NCBI RefSeq assembly: GCF_013410405.1
Contig: NZ_JACCFK010000001.1
Span: 2,790,001-2,854,000 of the forward strand
DNA length: 64,000 nt
From: Amycolatopsis endophytica
Lineage (GTDB): Bacteria > Actinomycetota > Actinomycetes > Mycobacteriales > Pseudonocardiaceae
Direction: 5' to 3'
How positions within the stretch are numbered: the first letter of the stretch is position 1; the number at the start of each line of letters is the position of its first letter. The position numbers and the translations under genes are program-made. This document shows, piece after piece, positions 1 to 9,822 of the stretch. The notes beneath the pieces are model-generated. The model searched no databases. It saw only the letters and a list, made by a program, of their open reading frames with translations, and was not told where the DNA came from.

Positions 1-1
1 C

Positions 2-2092
2 CGCAACGCGGTCGACCCGCTGGCGCTCAAACCGGGCGACTACGTGGTGCACGACCAGCACGGCATCGGCCGGTTCGTGGAGATGGTGCAGCGCACCGTC
101 GGCGGCGCCACCCGCGAGTACCTGGTGCTGGAGTACGCCTCGTCCAAGCGCGGCCACCCCGGCGACCGGCTGTTCGTGCCCAGCGACCAGCTCGACGAGG
201 TGTCCCGCTACGTCGGCGGCGAGCTGCCCACGCTCAACAAGCTCGGCGGCTCGGACTGGAAGAACACCAAGGCCAAGGCGCGCAAGGCGGTCAAGGAGAT
301 CGCGGCGGAGCTGGTGCAGCTCTACGCCGCCCGTCAGGCCTCGCCGGGTCACCCGTTCGGCCCGGACACGCCGTGGCAGCGGGAGCTGGAGGACGCGTTC
401 CCGTTCACCGAGACGGGCGACCAGCTGGCCGCGATCGACGAGGTCAAGTCCGACATGGAGCGCGGCGTGCCGATGGACCGCGTCATCTGCGGTGACGTCG
501 GGTACGGCAAGACCGAGATCGCCGTGCGTGCCGCGTTCAAGGCGGTCCAGGACGGCAAGCAGGTCGCGGTGCTGGTGCCCACCACCCTGCTGGCGCAGCA
601 GCACCTCAACACGTTCAGCCAGCGGATGGCGTCGTTCCCGGTGAAGATCAAGGGACTGTCCCGGTTCACCGACAAGACCGAGTCCGAGGCGACGCTGGCC
701 GGACTCGCCGACGGTGAGATCGACATCGTGATCGGCACGCACCGCCTGCTGCAGACCGGCATCCGCTACAAGGACCTCGGCCTGGTCATCGTCGACGAGG
801 AGCAGCGGTTCGGCGTCGAGCACAAGGAGCACATCAAGGCGCTGCGCACGCACGTCGACGTGCTCACCATGTCGGCCACGCCGATCCCGCGGACGCTGGA
901 GATGTCGCTGGCGGGCATCCGCGAGATGTCCACGATCCTGACCCCGCCGGAGGACCGCCACCCGATCCTCACCTACGTCGGCGCCTACGACGACAAGCAG
1001 GTCGGCGCCGCGATCCGGCGCGAGCTGCTGCGCGACGGCCAGGTGTTCTACGTGCACAACCGGGTCTCCTCGATCGAGAAGGCCGCGAAGCGCCTGCGTG
1101 AGCTGGTGCCCGAGGCGCGCGTGGTGACCGCGCACGGGCAGATGAACGAGGAGAAACTCGAAAAGATCATCCAGGGCTTCTGGGAACGCGAGTACGACGT
1201 GCTGGTCTGCACCACCATCGTCGAAACGGGCCTGGACATCTCCAACGCCAACACCCTGATCGTCGAGCGCGGTGACCTGCTCGGGCTGGCGCAGCTGCAC
1301 CAGCTGCGTGGCCGCGTCGGCCGCGGACGCGAGCGCGGGTACGCCTACTTCCTGTACCCGCCGGAGAACCCGCTCACCGAGACCGCGCACGACCGGCTGG
1401 CGACCATCGCGCAGAACACCGAGCTGGGCGCGGGCATGGCGGTCGCGATGAAGGACCTGGAGATCCGCGGCGCGGGCAACATCCTGGGCGCGGAGCAGTC
1501 CGGGCACATCGCGGGCGTCGGGTTCGACCTCTACGTCCGGCTGGTCGGCGAGGCGGTCGACGTGTTCCGCCGCAGCGCCGGTGACGCGCCCGCCGAGGAG
1601 GAGGAGCTGCGCGAGGTGCGGGTCGACCTGCCGATCGACGCGCACATCCCGCACGACTACGTCCCCGGCGAGCGGCTGCGCCTGGAGGCTTACCGCAAGA
1701 TCGCCGCGGCGGTCGACGACGGCGAGCTGCGCGCGGTCGAGGAGGAGCTGGTCGACCGCTACGGCCAGCCGCCCGCGCCGGTGCGGCGGCTGCTGGCGGT
1801 CGCCCGGTTCCGGCACGTGTGCCGGGCCGCGGGCGTCACCGAGGTGTCCGCTCAGGGCAGCAACATCCGCTTCGCGCCGCTGGAACTGATGGACTCGCAG
1901 ATGGTCCGGCTCAAGCGGCTGCACCCGAAGGCCACCTACAAGGCGGCGATGCGCACGGTGTCGCTGCCGAAGCCGACCGAGGGCCCCGCGGGCGGCCGGA
2001 TGGGCGCACCCGCCCTGCGTGACGACGCGTTGCTGGAGTGGTGCACCAAGCTGCTGACGAACTTGACCAAGAAACCCGCCCCCGTCGGTTAG
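2..2092 (+). CDS. mfd: Transcription-repair coupling factor Mfd (5' truncated by window edge)
   Basis: Mfd is the ATP-driven translocase that removes RNA polymerase stalled at DNA damage and recruits UvrA. The reading frame is open from base 2, so the N-terminal UvrB-like part lies outside the window. In order one sees the CarD-like RNA-polymerase interaction domain (first ~75 residues), a Walker A motif GDVGYGKTE near visible residue 164, the DEEQ box near 265, the [14 protein letters not shown] motif, the helicase motif [13 protein letters not shown], and the C-terminal TRCF domain. The stop codon overlaps the ribosome binding site of the next gene. Its place upstream of mazG and eno matches the mycobacterial order. 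The identification is firm. Confidence 0.97.
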   Translation, partial: RNAVDPLALKPGDYVVHDQHGIGRFVEMVQRTVGGATREYLVLEYASSKRGHPGDRLFVPSDQLDEVSRYVGGELPTLNKLGGSDWKNTKAKARKAVKEIAAELVQLYAARQASPGHPFGPDTPWQRELEDAFPFTETGDQLAAIDEVKSDMERGVPMDRVICGDVGYGKTEIAVRAAFKAVQDGKQVAVLVPTTLLAQQHLNTFSQRMASFPVKIKGLSRFTDKTESEATLAGLADGEIDIVIGTHRLLQTGIRYKDLGLVIVDEEQRFGVEHKEHIKALRTHVDVLTMSATPIPRTLEMSLAGIREMSTILTPPEDRHPILTYVGAYDDKQVGAAIRRELLRDGQVFYVHNRVSSIEKAAKRLRELVPEARVVTAHGQMNEEKLEKIIQGFWEREYDVLVCTTIVETGLDISNANTLIVERGDLLGLAQLHQLRGRVGRGRERGYAYFLYPPENPLTETAHDRLATIAQNTELGAGMAVAMKDLEIRGAGNILGAEQSGHIAGVGFDLYVRLVGEAVDVFRRSAGDAPAEEEELREVRVDLPIDAHIPHDYVPGERLRLEAYRKIAAAVDDGELRAVEEELVDRYGQPPAPVRRLLAVARFRHVCRAAGVTEVSAQGSNIRFAPLELMDSQMVRLKRLHPKATYKAAMRTVSLPKPTEGPAGGRMGAPALRDDALLEWCTKLLTNLTKKPAPVG

Positions 2093-2100
2093 GAGACCCC

Positions 2101-2385
2101 GTGGTCACGCGGAACGAAGAGAAGAGCCGATACGAGATCTTCGTCGAGGACAAGGTGGGCGGGTTCGCCGAGTACCGGGAGCGCGGCGACAACGTGATCT
2201 TCACGCACACCGAGATCGACGGCGCCTTCTCCGGCCAGGGCCTCGGCTCGAAGCTGGCCAGGGGTGCGATCGAGGACGCGGTCGAGCGCGGCAGGACGAT
2301 CGTGCCGCTGTGCCCGTTCATCGCGGCGTACCTGCGCAAGCACCCCGAGCACGACGCGCACGTGCGGTGGCCGGAAGGACAGTGA
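2101..2385 (+). CDS. Small GNAT-type N-acetyltransferase
   Basis: This is a 94-residue protein of the compact YjdJ-like GNAT class. The acetyl-CoA pyrophosphate-binding loop is visible as GQGLGS at residues 45-50, followed by a helix and a conserved LCPFI segment. The GTG at 2101 was chosen because AGGAG (2091-2095) precedes it and overlaps the mfd stop, so the gene is probably translated with mfd. A longer in-frame extension back to 2038 would run inside mfd and is unlikely. Family members may acetylate small molecules or protein amines, but the substrate cannot be read from the sequence. Confidence 0.85.
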   Translation: MVTRNEEKSRYEIFVEDKVGGFAEYRERGDNVIFTHTEIDGAFSGQGLGSKLARGAIEDAVERGRTIVPLCPFIAAYLRKHPEHDAHVRWPEGQ

Positions 2386-2399
2386 CGTTCCGGCCACCG
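2365..2399. terminator. Perfect 12-bp hairpin straddling the acetyltransferase stop codon
   Basis: CGGTGGCCGGAA (2365-2376) is exactly complementary to TTCCGGCCACCG (2388-2399) with an 11-base loop that contains the TGA stop. It lies between two convergent genes, so it could end transcription from both sides. There is no U-tract, as is usual in actinobacteria. Confidence 0.6.
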
Positions 2400-2412
2400 G
2401 GCGGGCACGGGG

Positions 2413-2829
2413 TCAGTGGTCGTTGAAAAACGAGGCCATCGTGTCCCCGGAGCTGTTGTCGCCGCCGAACCAGAGGTAGATTTTCTGGTTCGTCTCCGGG
2501 AGGTTGTACTTGCCCCCTTGAGAGGCGCTGTGCACGGAGCAGTTTCCCTTACCGCCGGTAGCGCGTGCCGTGTACCGCAGCGGCCCATTCACTCCGACGT
2601 AGACGTGCACGTGGGCGGAGTCGCCGTTGGCCTTGGTGTCGCAGATGGAAATCAGGTCACCATGCTCCTCGACGTAGAGTTTCGCGGTTCCGTCCTTCGC
2701 CGTCCACACGTGGTCCCAGCTGTCTCCAGGTGGAGTGGGGGCCGCTGAGGCGGTGCCGATGCCGGTGAGCGCCACTGTCGCGGCGATCGCCAGTGTGGTC
2801 GCCGCCAGTGCGGCTTTGCGCCGTTTCAC
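2413..2829 (-). CDS. Small secreted protein of unknown function
   Basis: This 138-residue protein begins with a classical signal peptide: a KRRK basic start, a hydrophobic core and a likely cleavage site TASA|AP near residue 29. The mature part (~110 residues) is polar with two cysteines (in SICDTK and GNCSVHS) that could form a disulfide, and a C-terminal stretch rich in aromatic and Gly residues. The GTG at 2829 was chosen because GGGAGG lies 8-14 bases upstream and because the signal peptide starts there. It is divergent from the following lipoprotein gene. I do not recognise a family. An extracellular binding or inhibitor-like role is possible but unproven. Confidence 0.7.
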   Translation of the reverse strand: MKRRKAALAATTLAIAATVALTGIGTASAAPTPPGDSWDHVWTAKDGTAKLYVEEHGDLISICDTKANGDSAHVHVYVGVNGPLRYTARATGGKGNCSVHSASQGGKYNLPETNQKIYLWFGGDNSSGDTMASFFNDH

Positions 2830-2968
2830 GTTCGATTCCTCCCGGTTCGGAAAATGGATGCCGGGAACGTAGCGTGTCCGTGACCGATCCCACAAGAGGA
2901 TTGTTGAACGATCCTGTTTCCGATGTGGAGAACCCCGCCCGGCGTGCAGGTGTGAGAGGGTGTGGCCT

Positions 2969-3961
2969 GTGATGCGGATCATGGGTCGTCCCCGGTCGCT
3001 GCTCGCCGCGCTCGCCGCCTGTCTGCTGCTCGCGGGCTGTGGTTCCGGACCGGGCCAGGCCGGTTCGGCCGTCATCTTCGGCGACCACCAGGTGACGATC
3101 GACCAGGTCCAGGACCTGCTGGACAAGGCGGTCCAGGAGCAGCCCGCCGCGCGGCAGCTGTCCCAGCAGCACAAGCTGGACCTGCTCGGCCGCGAAATCG
3201 TGCGGCAGACCGTGGTCCACGAGGCGATCACGCGCGCCGCCGGGCGCGAGGGCCTCGTCGCGGACCGGACTCTGCTGGAGCAGACCCTGGCCGACGACCC
3301 ACTGGCCAGCCCGGTCTCGACCACCAGCACCGATCCGTCCGTGCTGGCGCAGCAGATCGCCTACCGGGTGCGCGACCACCGCGAGGTGGTCACCGATCAG
3401 CTCCTGCTGCAGGCGCTCGGGCAGAAGTACCTGGACACCACGGCCGTCACCTTCGACTACACCTCGGTGGTGTCCGACGACGGCGGCGCCCAGCCCGTGG
3501 ACCGCCGTGACAAGGCCATCGCCAAGGCCGAGCAGATGGCCGCGAGCCCGACGGCCGCCGCCGAGGTCATCCGTGCCGACGCGGCCGCGGGGGAGCAGAC
3601 GAGCGTCGGCGAGCGCGTGCCCGCGGTGCAGGCGCCGGACCTGGCCACGATGGTCCTGTTCGGGGTGCGGCCGGACACGGTAGTGGCGTTCCAGCCGAGC
3701 CAGGAGCAGGAGGTGTGGATCGTCGCGATCGTGCGGGAGCGTGATCTGAACACGCCGTCGGCCGCCGATCAGGCCGCGGAGCCGTCCGTCGGTCAGCTCG
3801 CCGCGATCGGTCAGCGACTGCTCCAGCCGTACGTCGCCGAGGCGGGCGTTCGCATCAACCCGCGCTACGGCGTATGGGATCCTGTCGGTATGAACCTCGC
3901 TCCGAGCAGCGCCGAGACCGCCGGTGTCGTCGTGCCGGTGAGGGGTGTCGCGCAGTCGTGA
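2969..3961 (+). CDS. SurA N-terminal-like lipoprotein, probable envelope chaperone
   Basis: The protein has a lipoprotein signal with lipobox LLAGC (Cys about residue 24 from the chosen start), so it is probably anchored on the outer face of the membrane. After that it resembles the helical N-terminal domain of SurA-like chaperones (residues ~35-190) without an obvious complete parvulin domain. GAGAGG at 2954-2959 suits the GTG at 2969, although ATG 2972 and GTG 2960 are possible. Its GTG-TGA overlap with mazG (3958-3961) shows translational coupling. The function is inferred from general resemblance and gene context. Confidence 0.7.
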   Translation: MMRIMGRPRSLLAALAACLLLAGCGSGPGQAGSAVIFGDHQVTIDQVQDLLDKAVQEQPAARQLSQQHKLDLLGREIVRQTVVHEAITRAAGREGLVADRTLLEQTLADDPLASPVSTTSTDPSVLAQQIAYRVRDHREVVTDQLLLQALGQKYLDTTAVTFDYTSVVSDDGGAQPVDRRDKAIAKAEQMAASPTAAAEVIRADAAAGEQTSVGERVPAVQAPDLATMVLFGVRPDTVVAFQPSQEQEVWIVAIVRERDLNTPSAADQAAEPSVGQLAAIGQRLLQPYVAEAGVRINPRYGVWDPVGMNLAPSSAETAGVVVPVRGVAQS

Positions 3962-4890
3962 CGGTCGTGCTCCTGCCGTACCCGGACGCCGGGATCCCGC
4001 CGTCCGCCGTGCCCTACTTGCGCGGTGCTCGCGCGGTCTACGCGTCCGGTATCGACTCCGGGCTGGCCGATCTGCTGGGCGCCAAGCCCGCACCCGAGGA
4101 CCTGACCGCGGAGTCCGAGATCGTCCTGATCGCCGCGGACGCCGCGGACCCCGTCGTGGAAGCGCTGGTGCGGGCGGGTTCGCGGGTGATCGCGCAGCCC
4201 GCCGGTGCCGGTCTCGTCGAGGCGGCGCAGGTGATGGACCGGTTGCGCTCGCCCGGCGGCTGCCCCTGGGACGCCGAGCAGACGCACGACTCGCTGCGGC
4301 AGTACCTGGTGGAGGAGACCTACGAGCTGCTGGACGCCATCGAGGAGGGCGACCGCGCCGCGATGCGCGAGGAGCTGGGCGACGTGCTGCTCCAGGTGCT
4401 CTTCCACGCGCGGGTCGCGGCGGAGGGCGCCGGGGAACCGTTCGACATCGACGCGGTGGCGTCCGCGCTGGTGGCCAAACTGGTCGGACGGCACCCGCAC
4501 GTGTTCGGCGACGCCGAGCACGTGCACAACGCGGCGCACCAGCAGGTGCGCTGGGAACAGCTGAAGCAGGCCGAGAAACGCCGTGAGTCCAGTGTGGACG
4601 GTGTGGCGCTGGGGCAGCCCGCGGTGGCGCTGGCGGGCAAGCTCGGGCAGCGCACCGGCCGGGTGGGCGTGCCGGAAGACCTGTTCCCCGCCGACGACTC
4701 GACCGCCACGCACCTGTTCCGGACGGCTGCCGCGGCACGCCGCGAGGGCATCGACCCCGAAGGTGAACTGCGCGCGGTGGCCAAGCGCTTCGCGGCCGAC
4801 GTCCGGGCGGCCGAGAGGTCGGCCAGGGAGGCGGGCCTCGATCCGGCGGCACTGGACGCGCAAGCGTGGCGCGCGCACTGGCCGCGCTGA
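3958..4890 (+). CDS. mazG: Nucleoside triphosphate pyrophosphohydrolase MazG
   Basis: MazG hydrolyses NTPs and dNTPs to monophosphates plus pyrophosphate and helps remove damaged nucleotides. The protein is 310 residues, close to the mycobacterial enzyme. It has a ~90-residue N-terminal extension and then the all-alpha MazG domain. The Mg-binding residues are visible as E119, E120 and E123 (VEETYE) and E139 with D142 (EELGD). The start GTG overlaps the stop of the upstream lipoprotein gene by four bases. The same neighbours, mfd upstream and a lytic transglycosylase plus eno downstream, are found in mycobacteria. Confidence 0.93.
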   Translation: MTVVLLPYPDAGIPPSAVPYLRGARAVYASGIDSGLADLLGAKPAPEDLTAESEIVLIAADAADPVVEALVRAGSRVIAQPAGAGLVEAAQVMDRLRSPGGCPWDAEQTHDSLRQYLVEETYELLDAIEEGDRAAMREELGDVLLQVLFHARVAAEGAGEPFDIDAVASALVAKLVGRHPHVFGDAEHVHNAAHQQVRWEQLKQAEKRRESSVDGVALGQPAVALAGKLGQRTGRVGVPEDLFPADDSTATHLFRTAAAARREGIDPEGELRAVAKRFAADVRAAERSAREAGLDPAALDAQAWRAHWPR

Positions 4891-4943
4891 CCTCTCGTCG
4901 CATGCGGACACCACCCGTAGGAGCGAATGGATAACCTGTTCGG

Positions 4944-5606
4944 GTGGCAGAACCCACTCGACCGGGTGAGGTGCGGGTCCGGCGGCTTCCTCTGCGGCTC
5001 CTCCTCGGAGCGGCGGTGGTCGGCACCGGGCTCGTGTTGATCCTGACCATCGGCGTGACGCGTCCCGACGAGGTGTCATCGGCCCCGGACGTGCCCGCCG
5101 CGCCGACCGGGGCCCCGCCCGCGGGCGCCACGGCTCCCGTGCCCGCCCGGCTCGCGCCCGAGGACCGGCCGAGGGAGTCGGACCTGGCCGAGCTGGACTC
5201 GTGGTCGAACGAGGTCGCCTCCGCCACGAAGGTGCCCGCCCGCCTGCTCGCCGGTTACGGCCGCGCGGAGATGTGGATGCGCGGGGAGTGGCCGGGATGC
5301 CACCTGTCGTGGGCGACGCTCGCCGCGATCGGTCAGGCGGAGGCCGTGGGCACCGGCCCGCTGCCGGTGACCGAGGAAACCTGGAAGAAGTGGTCGGCGC
5401 GCGCCAGCGGCGACGGCAAGCAGCCCGTTCCCACCGACATCGACGACGCCGCGCTGACGACGGCCCGCGCCCTCTGCTCCACGGGCGCCGACCTGGCCAC
5501 GGCGCAGGGCTGGTGGGCCGCTGTCCTCGGAGCGCCGTCACTGGCCCCGGACGCCCAGATGATCATCACCACCGCGAACGGGTTCGCCACGGCCGTCCCG
5601 CGCTAG
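4944..5606 (+). CDS. Membrane-anchored lytic transglycosylase-like protein (LpqU position)
   Basis: This 220-residue protein has one N-terminal membrane helix (residues ~18-38), a Pro/Ala-rich spacer and a C-terminal goose-lysozyme-like region with the pattern CHLSWATLAAIGQAEA, where the Glu is the presumed catalytic acid. Such enzymes cut peptidoglycan between MurNAc and GlcNAc. The equivalent mycobacterial position, between mazG and eno, holds lpqU, a lytic transglycosylase. No lipobox is visible here, so anchoring is by the transmembrane segment. A second, larger homologue lies at 9823-10980. Confidence 0.8.
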   Translation: MAEPTRPGEVRVRRLPLRLLLGAAVVGTGLVLILTIGVTRPDEVSSAPDVPAAPTGAPPAGATAPVPARLAPEDRPRESDLAELDSWSNEVASATKVPARLLAGYGRAEMWMRGEWPGCHLSWATLAAIGQAEAVGTGPLPVTEETWKKWSARASGDGKQPVPTDIDDAALTTARALCSTGADLATAQGWWAAVLGAPSLAPDAQMIITTANGFATAVPR

Positions 5607-5612
5607 CCGGCG

Positions 5613-6017
5613 TCAGCCCTCCTGCAGGCGCACCCGCGCGTTCACCTCGGACAACGCGTCCTGGTACTCCGGCACCGGGTTCATCGCCCAGGCCATGCGC
5701 AGTTGTCCCAGAGCTTCGACCAGCCGTCCCAACCTCTGGAGCGTGCGGCCGAGCACGAAGCGGGCGTAGTGGTCGGACGGATCGAGTTCGAGCACCCGCG
5801 TGAGCGCCTGCTCGGCGCGGTTGAGCTGGGCGGAGTGGAAGTAGGCGCGCCCGGCCAGCAGCTGGACGCTCGGCTTGTCTCCTTCGGCTTCCAGCACGGG
5901 CTGCAGCGCCTTGAGCGCGTCCAACGGACGACGCCTCTGGACGAGATCTTCTGCCTCGCGGAACGCGTGGAGCGGGTGCCGGCCTGCTGTTCCCCACGGG
6001 GTCTCTGAGTCATCCAT
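5613..6017 (-). CDS. Small TPR-repeat protein
   Basis: The 134-residue product contains about three tetratricopeptide repeats, seen as paired helices such as QLNRAEQALTRVLELDPSD with the typical A/L/P spacing. There are no signal peptide or membrane segments. TPR proteins mediate protein contacts, and the partner cannot be deduced. The ATG at 6017 is the first credible start. It ends only six bases from the convergent transglycosylase gene and has no operon partners. Confidence 0.75.
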   Translation of the reverse strand: MDDSETPWGTAGRHPLHAFREAEDLVQRRRPLDALKALQPVLEAEGDKPSVQLLAGRAYFHSAQLNRAEQALTRVLELDPSDHYARFVLGRTLQRLGRLVEALGQLRMAWAMNPVPEYQDALSEVNARVRLQEG

Positions 6018-6101
6018 CTTCTGATCGACGTTACCCCCGGGAAGCCCGTTTCGGCAGGGGCGATCGGGGTGGCTCGGGGCGGCATGATGCACTAACCGGT
6101 C

Positions 6102-6551
6102 ATGAGCGAAGAACCGCGCTATCTCGGCCTCTCGCCCTACCTGTACTACACGGACGCGACGGAGGCGCTGGACTGGCTGGTCCGCGTGTTCGGCTTCACC
6201 GAGAAGGTCCGCTACGTGGACGCCTCCGGCCTGGTGTTCCAGGCGGTGGTCGCGGCCGGTGACGCCGAGATCCTGCTGGCCGGGGTGGGGGCCGACTACT
6301 GGGAGGCCAAGGGCGTGGACCGTCCGGTCGGGCAGCTCAACGTGGTGTACGTGCCCGACGCCGACGCGCAGCACGAGCGGGTCTGCGCGGCGCTGGGCGA
6401 AGGCTGCGACGTGCCCGAACCGCAGGACCAGCCCTACGGGGCCCGCGTGTTCACGGTCCTCGACATCGGTGGCAACAGCTGGACGTTCTGGCAGCAGATC
6501 TCCGACACCGCCGAACTGCCTTCGGGCTGGCAGGAGGTCAGGGCCCAGTGA
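6102..6551 (+). CDS. VOC (glyoxalase/bleomycin-resistance fold) family protein
   Basis: This is a 149-residue protein with two beta-alpha-beta-beta-beta modules, visible from the paired segments starting SPYLYYTDATEALDWL and ending DIGGNSWTFWQQ. The pattern is typical of the PhnB-like branch of the vicinal-oxygen-chelate superfamily. Members bind metals or small ligands or act as lyases or dioxygenases. The substrate is not apparent. It sits alone between a convergent-side TPR gene and eno. Confidence 0.8.
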   Translation: MSEEPRYLGLSPYLYYTDATEALDWLVRVFGFTEKVRYVDASGLVFQAVVAAGDAEILLAGVGADYWEAKGVDRPVGQLNVVYVPDADAQHERVCAALGEGCDVPEPQDQPYGARVFTVLDIGGNSWTFWQQISDTAELPSGWQEVRAQ

Positions 6552-6620
6552 CGCGTGCCTCCACCGGGTGAACCGCCACGGCAGCTACGCTGGTCGCGTC
6601 TTCGCAGGGCGAACCGATGA

Positions 6621-7916
<1,296 letters not shown>

Positions 7917-7925
7917 CCGGCGTAG

Positions 7926-8468
7926 ATGACGCAACGCGGATCACAGCGCGCGCGGCGCCCCCGTCGCACGGAGGGCTCGCCGGCCCGTCGTGCGGAGGGG
8001 GCGCCGGCGCGCCGTCCGCAGCTGGCCCGGCGGGTGGCCGCCGGGAAGCCGGGCCTGCGCCGGAACCCGGGCAAGCCGGGCGCCGGTGCGGCGCGGGTGC
8101 TCGGCATGTCCACCACGCGGCGGGCGGCGGTGCTGGCCATCGTCGTGTGCGCGCTGGCGTTCACGGTCGCCGTGCCGTTGCGCACCTACCTTTCGCAGCG
8201 GGCCGAGGTCGCCGAGCAGGAGCAGCGCCAGGCCCAGTTGCAGCACGACGTGGCGTTGCTGGAGCAGCGCAAGGCCGCGGTGTCCGATCCGGCGCAGGTC
8301 GAGGCGGAGGCACGTCGGCGTCTGCGGTACGTCATGCCCGGTGAGACGCCCTACATCGTGCAGCTCCCGGAGGACGCGCCGCAGCCCCAGCAGCCCGCCC
8401 AGCCCGACCCGGTGCGGTCCGGGGAGTCGGCCTGGTACCAGCAGTTGTGGAGCACCGTCGGCGGCTGA
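7926..8468 (+). CDS. FtsB/DivIC-type septum formation initiator
   Basis: This 180-residue protein has an unusually long basic, Arg/Pro/Ala-rich cytoplasmic N-terminus (~65 residues), one membrane helix (~67-86), a Glu/Gln-rich coiled coil (~87-120) and a short extracytoplasmic tail. This is the DivIC/FtsB layout, in which the protein joins FtsL and FtsQ in the divisome. A MPGETPYIV motif after the coiled coil is typical of the family. It lies between eno and the DUF501 gene, as in mycobacteria. Confidence 0.9.
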   Translation: MTQRGSQRARRPRRTEGSPARRAEGAPARRPQLARRVAAGKPGLRRNPGKPGAGAARVLGMSTTRRAAVLAIVVCALAFTVAVPLRTYLSQRAEVAEQEQRQAQLQHDVALLEQRKAAVSDPAQVEAEARRRLRYVMPGETPYIVQLPEDAPQPQQPAQPDPVRSGESAWYQQLWSTVGG

Positions 8469-8495
8469 TGTCGCGGCACTTGCGACAATGGGCGG

Positions 8496-9002
8496 GTGAG
8501 CACGACGGACCTCCCTTCGTTCGACCCGGTCACCGAAGCCGACCGGCTGGTGATTTCCGAGCAGCTGGGCCGCCCGGCGCGGGCACTGCGCGCGGTGGCG
8601 GCTCGTTGTCCGAGCGGGCACCCGTCGGTCGTGCAGACCAATCCTCGTCTGGAGAACGGCACCCCGTTCCCGACCCTGTACTACTTGACCTGCCCTCGGC
8701 TGACATCGTTGGTGGGGCGGCTCGAGGCGTCGGGGATTATGAAGGAGATGACCGAGCGCCTCGCGGTGGACGAGGAGCTGGCCGCGGCCTACCAGCGGGC
8801 ACACGAGTCGTACCTGGCCCAGCGGGACGCACTGGAACCGCTCGGACACCAGGTCACCGCGGGCGGCATGCCGGGGCGCGTCAAATGCCTCCACGTGCAC
8901 CTCGCCCACACCCTCGCGGTCGGCCGGGGTGTCAATCCGTTCGGTGACGAAACCCTGGACCTCCTGCAGACGGACTGGCCCTCCGGCGACTGCGCCTCCT
9001 GA
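8496..9002 (+). CDS. DUF501 family protein
   Basis: The 168-residue product matches the DUF501 pattern: an N-terminal ISEQLGRPARALRAVAARC segment, the TLYYLTCPRL motif, and a C-terminal GRVKCLHVHLAH segment with conserved Cys and His residues that could bind a metal. The role is unknown, but the gene is nearly always placed between divIC and ppx in actinobacteria. GTG 8496 follows the preceding gene by 27 bases, so they are likely in one operon. Confidence 0.88.
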   Translation: MSTTDLPSFDPVTEADRLVISEQLGRPARALRAVAARCPSGHPSVVQTNPRLENGTPFPTLYYLTCPRLTSLVGRLEASGIMKEMTERLAVDEELAAAYQRAHESYLAQRDALEPLGHQVTAGGMPGRVKCLHVHLAHTLAVGRGVNPFGDETLDLLQTDWPSGDCAS

Positions 9003-9206
9003 GCCGGTTCGCGGGTTTTCGCTTCTTTCGGTGCTTCGTACTTTCGGTGCTTGGGCTTGTTGGCGCCTGGATGTGTCGGGGCTCGGATGTGTCGGTGCTC
9101 TCGGCACTCGGCCCTTGCGGGCAGTCTTCGGCCGGGCTTTTGGTGCCTGTTCCACCGGACACGGTCACGCTCGTGGTTCGCGGGTCGTGGGTCGCGAGTC
9201 GCGGGT

Positions 9207-9262
9207 CGTCAGTCGTGAGTCGTCAGTCGTGAGCCGTCAGTCGTGAGCCGTCAGTCGTGGGC
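9207..9262 (+). repeat. Four tandem copies of a 14-bp unit
   Basis: The unit cgtcagtcgtgagc repeats at 9207, 9221, 9235 and 9249 with one or two changes per copy. It is preceded by a degenerate run of gtcgcgggtcgtgggtcgcg-like sequence from about 9175. Confidence 0.9.
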
Positions 9263-9272
9263 CGCGGTTCGC

Positions 9273-9324
9273 GACGAGAGCCGTTCGCGTGCGATTGAGA
9301 CGAGAGCCGTTCGCGCGCGATTGA
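9273..9324 (+). repeat. Two tandem copies of a 26-bp unit
   Basis: Copies at 9273-9298 and 9299-9324 begin gacgagagccgttcgcg and end gcgattga. They differ at one base (position 18 of the unit, t versus c). Confidence 0.9.
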
Positions 9325-9394
9325 ACGGTCCTTTCAAGCGCCGACGGCAGTGATTCTCGTGCTCGCACGAAGTGCCTACTCGCGCCTGCACAGG

Positions 9395-9480
9395 GGCCCG
9401 TTGGTGCTCGCGCGAGGTGTCCGTTCGTGTGGGCGGCGGGCGTGAGGTGCCCGCTCGTGCTCGCGCGAGGTGCCCGTTCG
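9395..9480 (+). repeat. Degenerate repeats of a gctcgcgcgaggtgcccg word
   Basis: The word gtgctcgcgcgaggtg followed by tccgttcg or cccgttcg occurs near 9403 and 9458, with a diverged copy between them (ggcgtgaggtgcccgctcg). Confidence 0.75.
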
Positions 9481-9486
9481 CGCCGC

Positions 9487-9559
9487 CACGAAAAGTCCCA
9501 CTCGCTCGGGCACACGAAAGTCCCACTCGCTCGCGCGCACACGAAACTCCCACTCGCGC
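9487..9559 (+). repeat. Three tandem copies of a ~26-bp unit
   Basis: Copies starting at 9487, 9513 and 9540 share cacgaaa, one or two variable bases, then tcccactcgc. The period is 26-27 bases. Confidence 0.85.
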
Positions 9560-9822
9560 ACGCGCCATGAGCCCTCCTGAGCTTGCCCCCACAGCTCGGA
9601 CACCTGCTGTCCACCGGCCGCACGAACGGCCCAACCGTCAGCCGCCGAAAGTCCCGTTCGTGGGCCGAAAATCCGCACCCGCACACACATCCGCCTCGAA
9701 GAACCACGAAACTTCCGGCTAACACTTTCCCCGCCGCGCCGCGATACCAGAGCGCGTAACACGGGCTTCACATCCGCGGGTTCAGCATCGGAACGTGTCG
9801 CCCACAGGGGAGGGATGAGGAT

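Larger units (their letters stand above)
9003..9822. other. 820-bp gene-free tract built largely of short tandem repeats
   Basis: No credible coding region is present. The tract holds four consecutive repeat blocks (listed separately), between which the words 'ttcgcg', 'gctcgcgcgaggtg' and 'actcgc' recur. Apparent open frames on both strands translate to low-complexity Arg/Ser/Thr-rich sequence and are shadows of the repeats. The last ~100 bases (9720-9822) are non-repetitive and probably hold the promoter and leader of the lytic transglycosylase gene. Confidence 0.75.

Noticed and set aside
2657..5541. Long minus-strand open frames opposite the lipoprotein, mazG and transglycosylase genes
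   Set aside because: They are antisense shadows in a GC-rich genome, rich in Arg/Pro/Gly, without ribosome binding sites or recognisable domains, while the plus strand carries conserved genes.
9207..9262. Possible CRISPR array
   Set aside because: Units are contiguous 14-mers with no unique spacers, and no cas genes are present.
9237..9725. Minus-strand open frames in the repeat tract that look like Cys/Arg/Ser-rich proteins
   Set aside because: Their translation follows the repeat units, changes style at each block and shows no start signal, so they are repeat artefacts.
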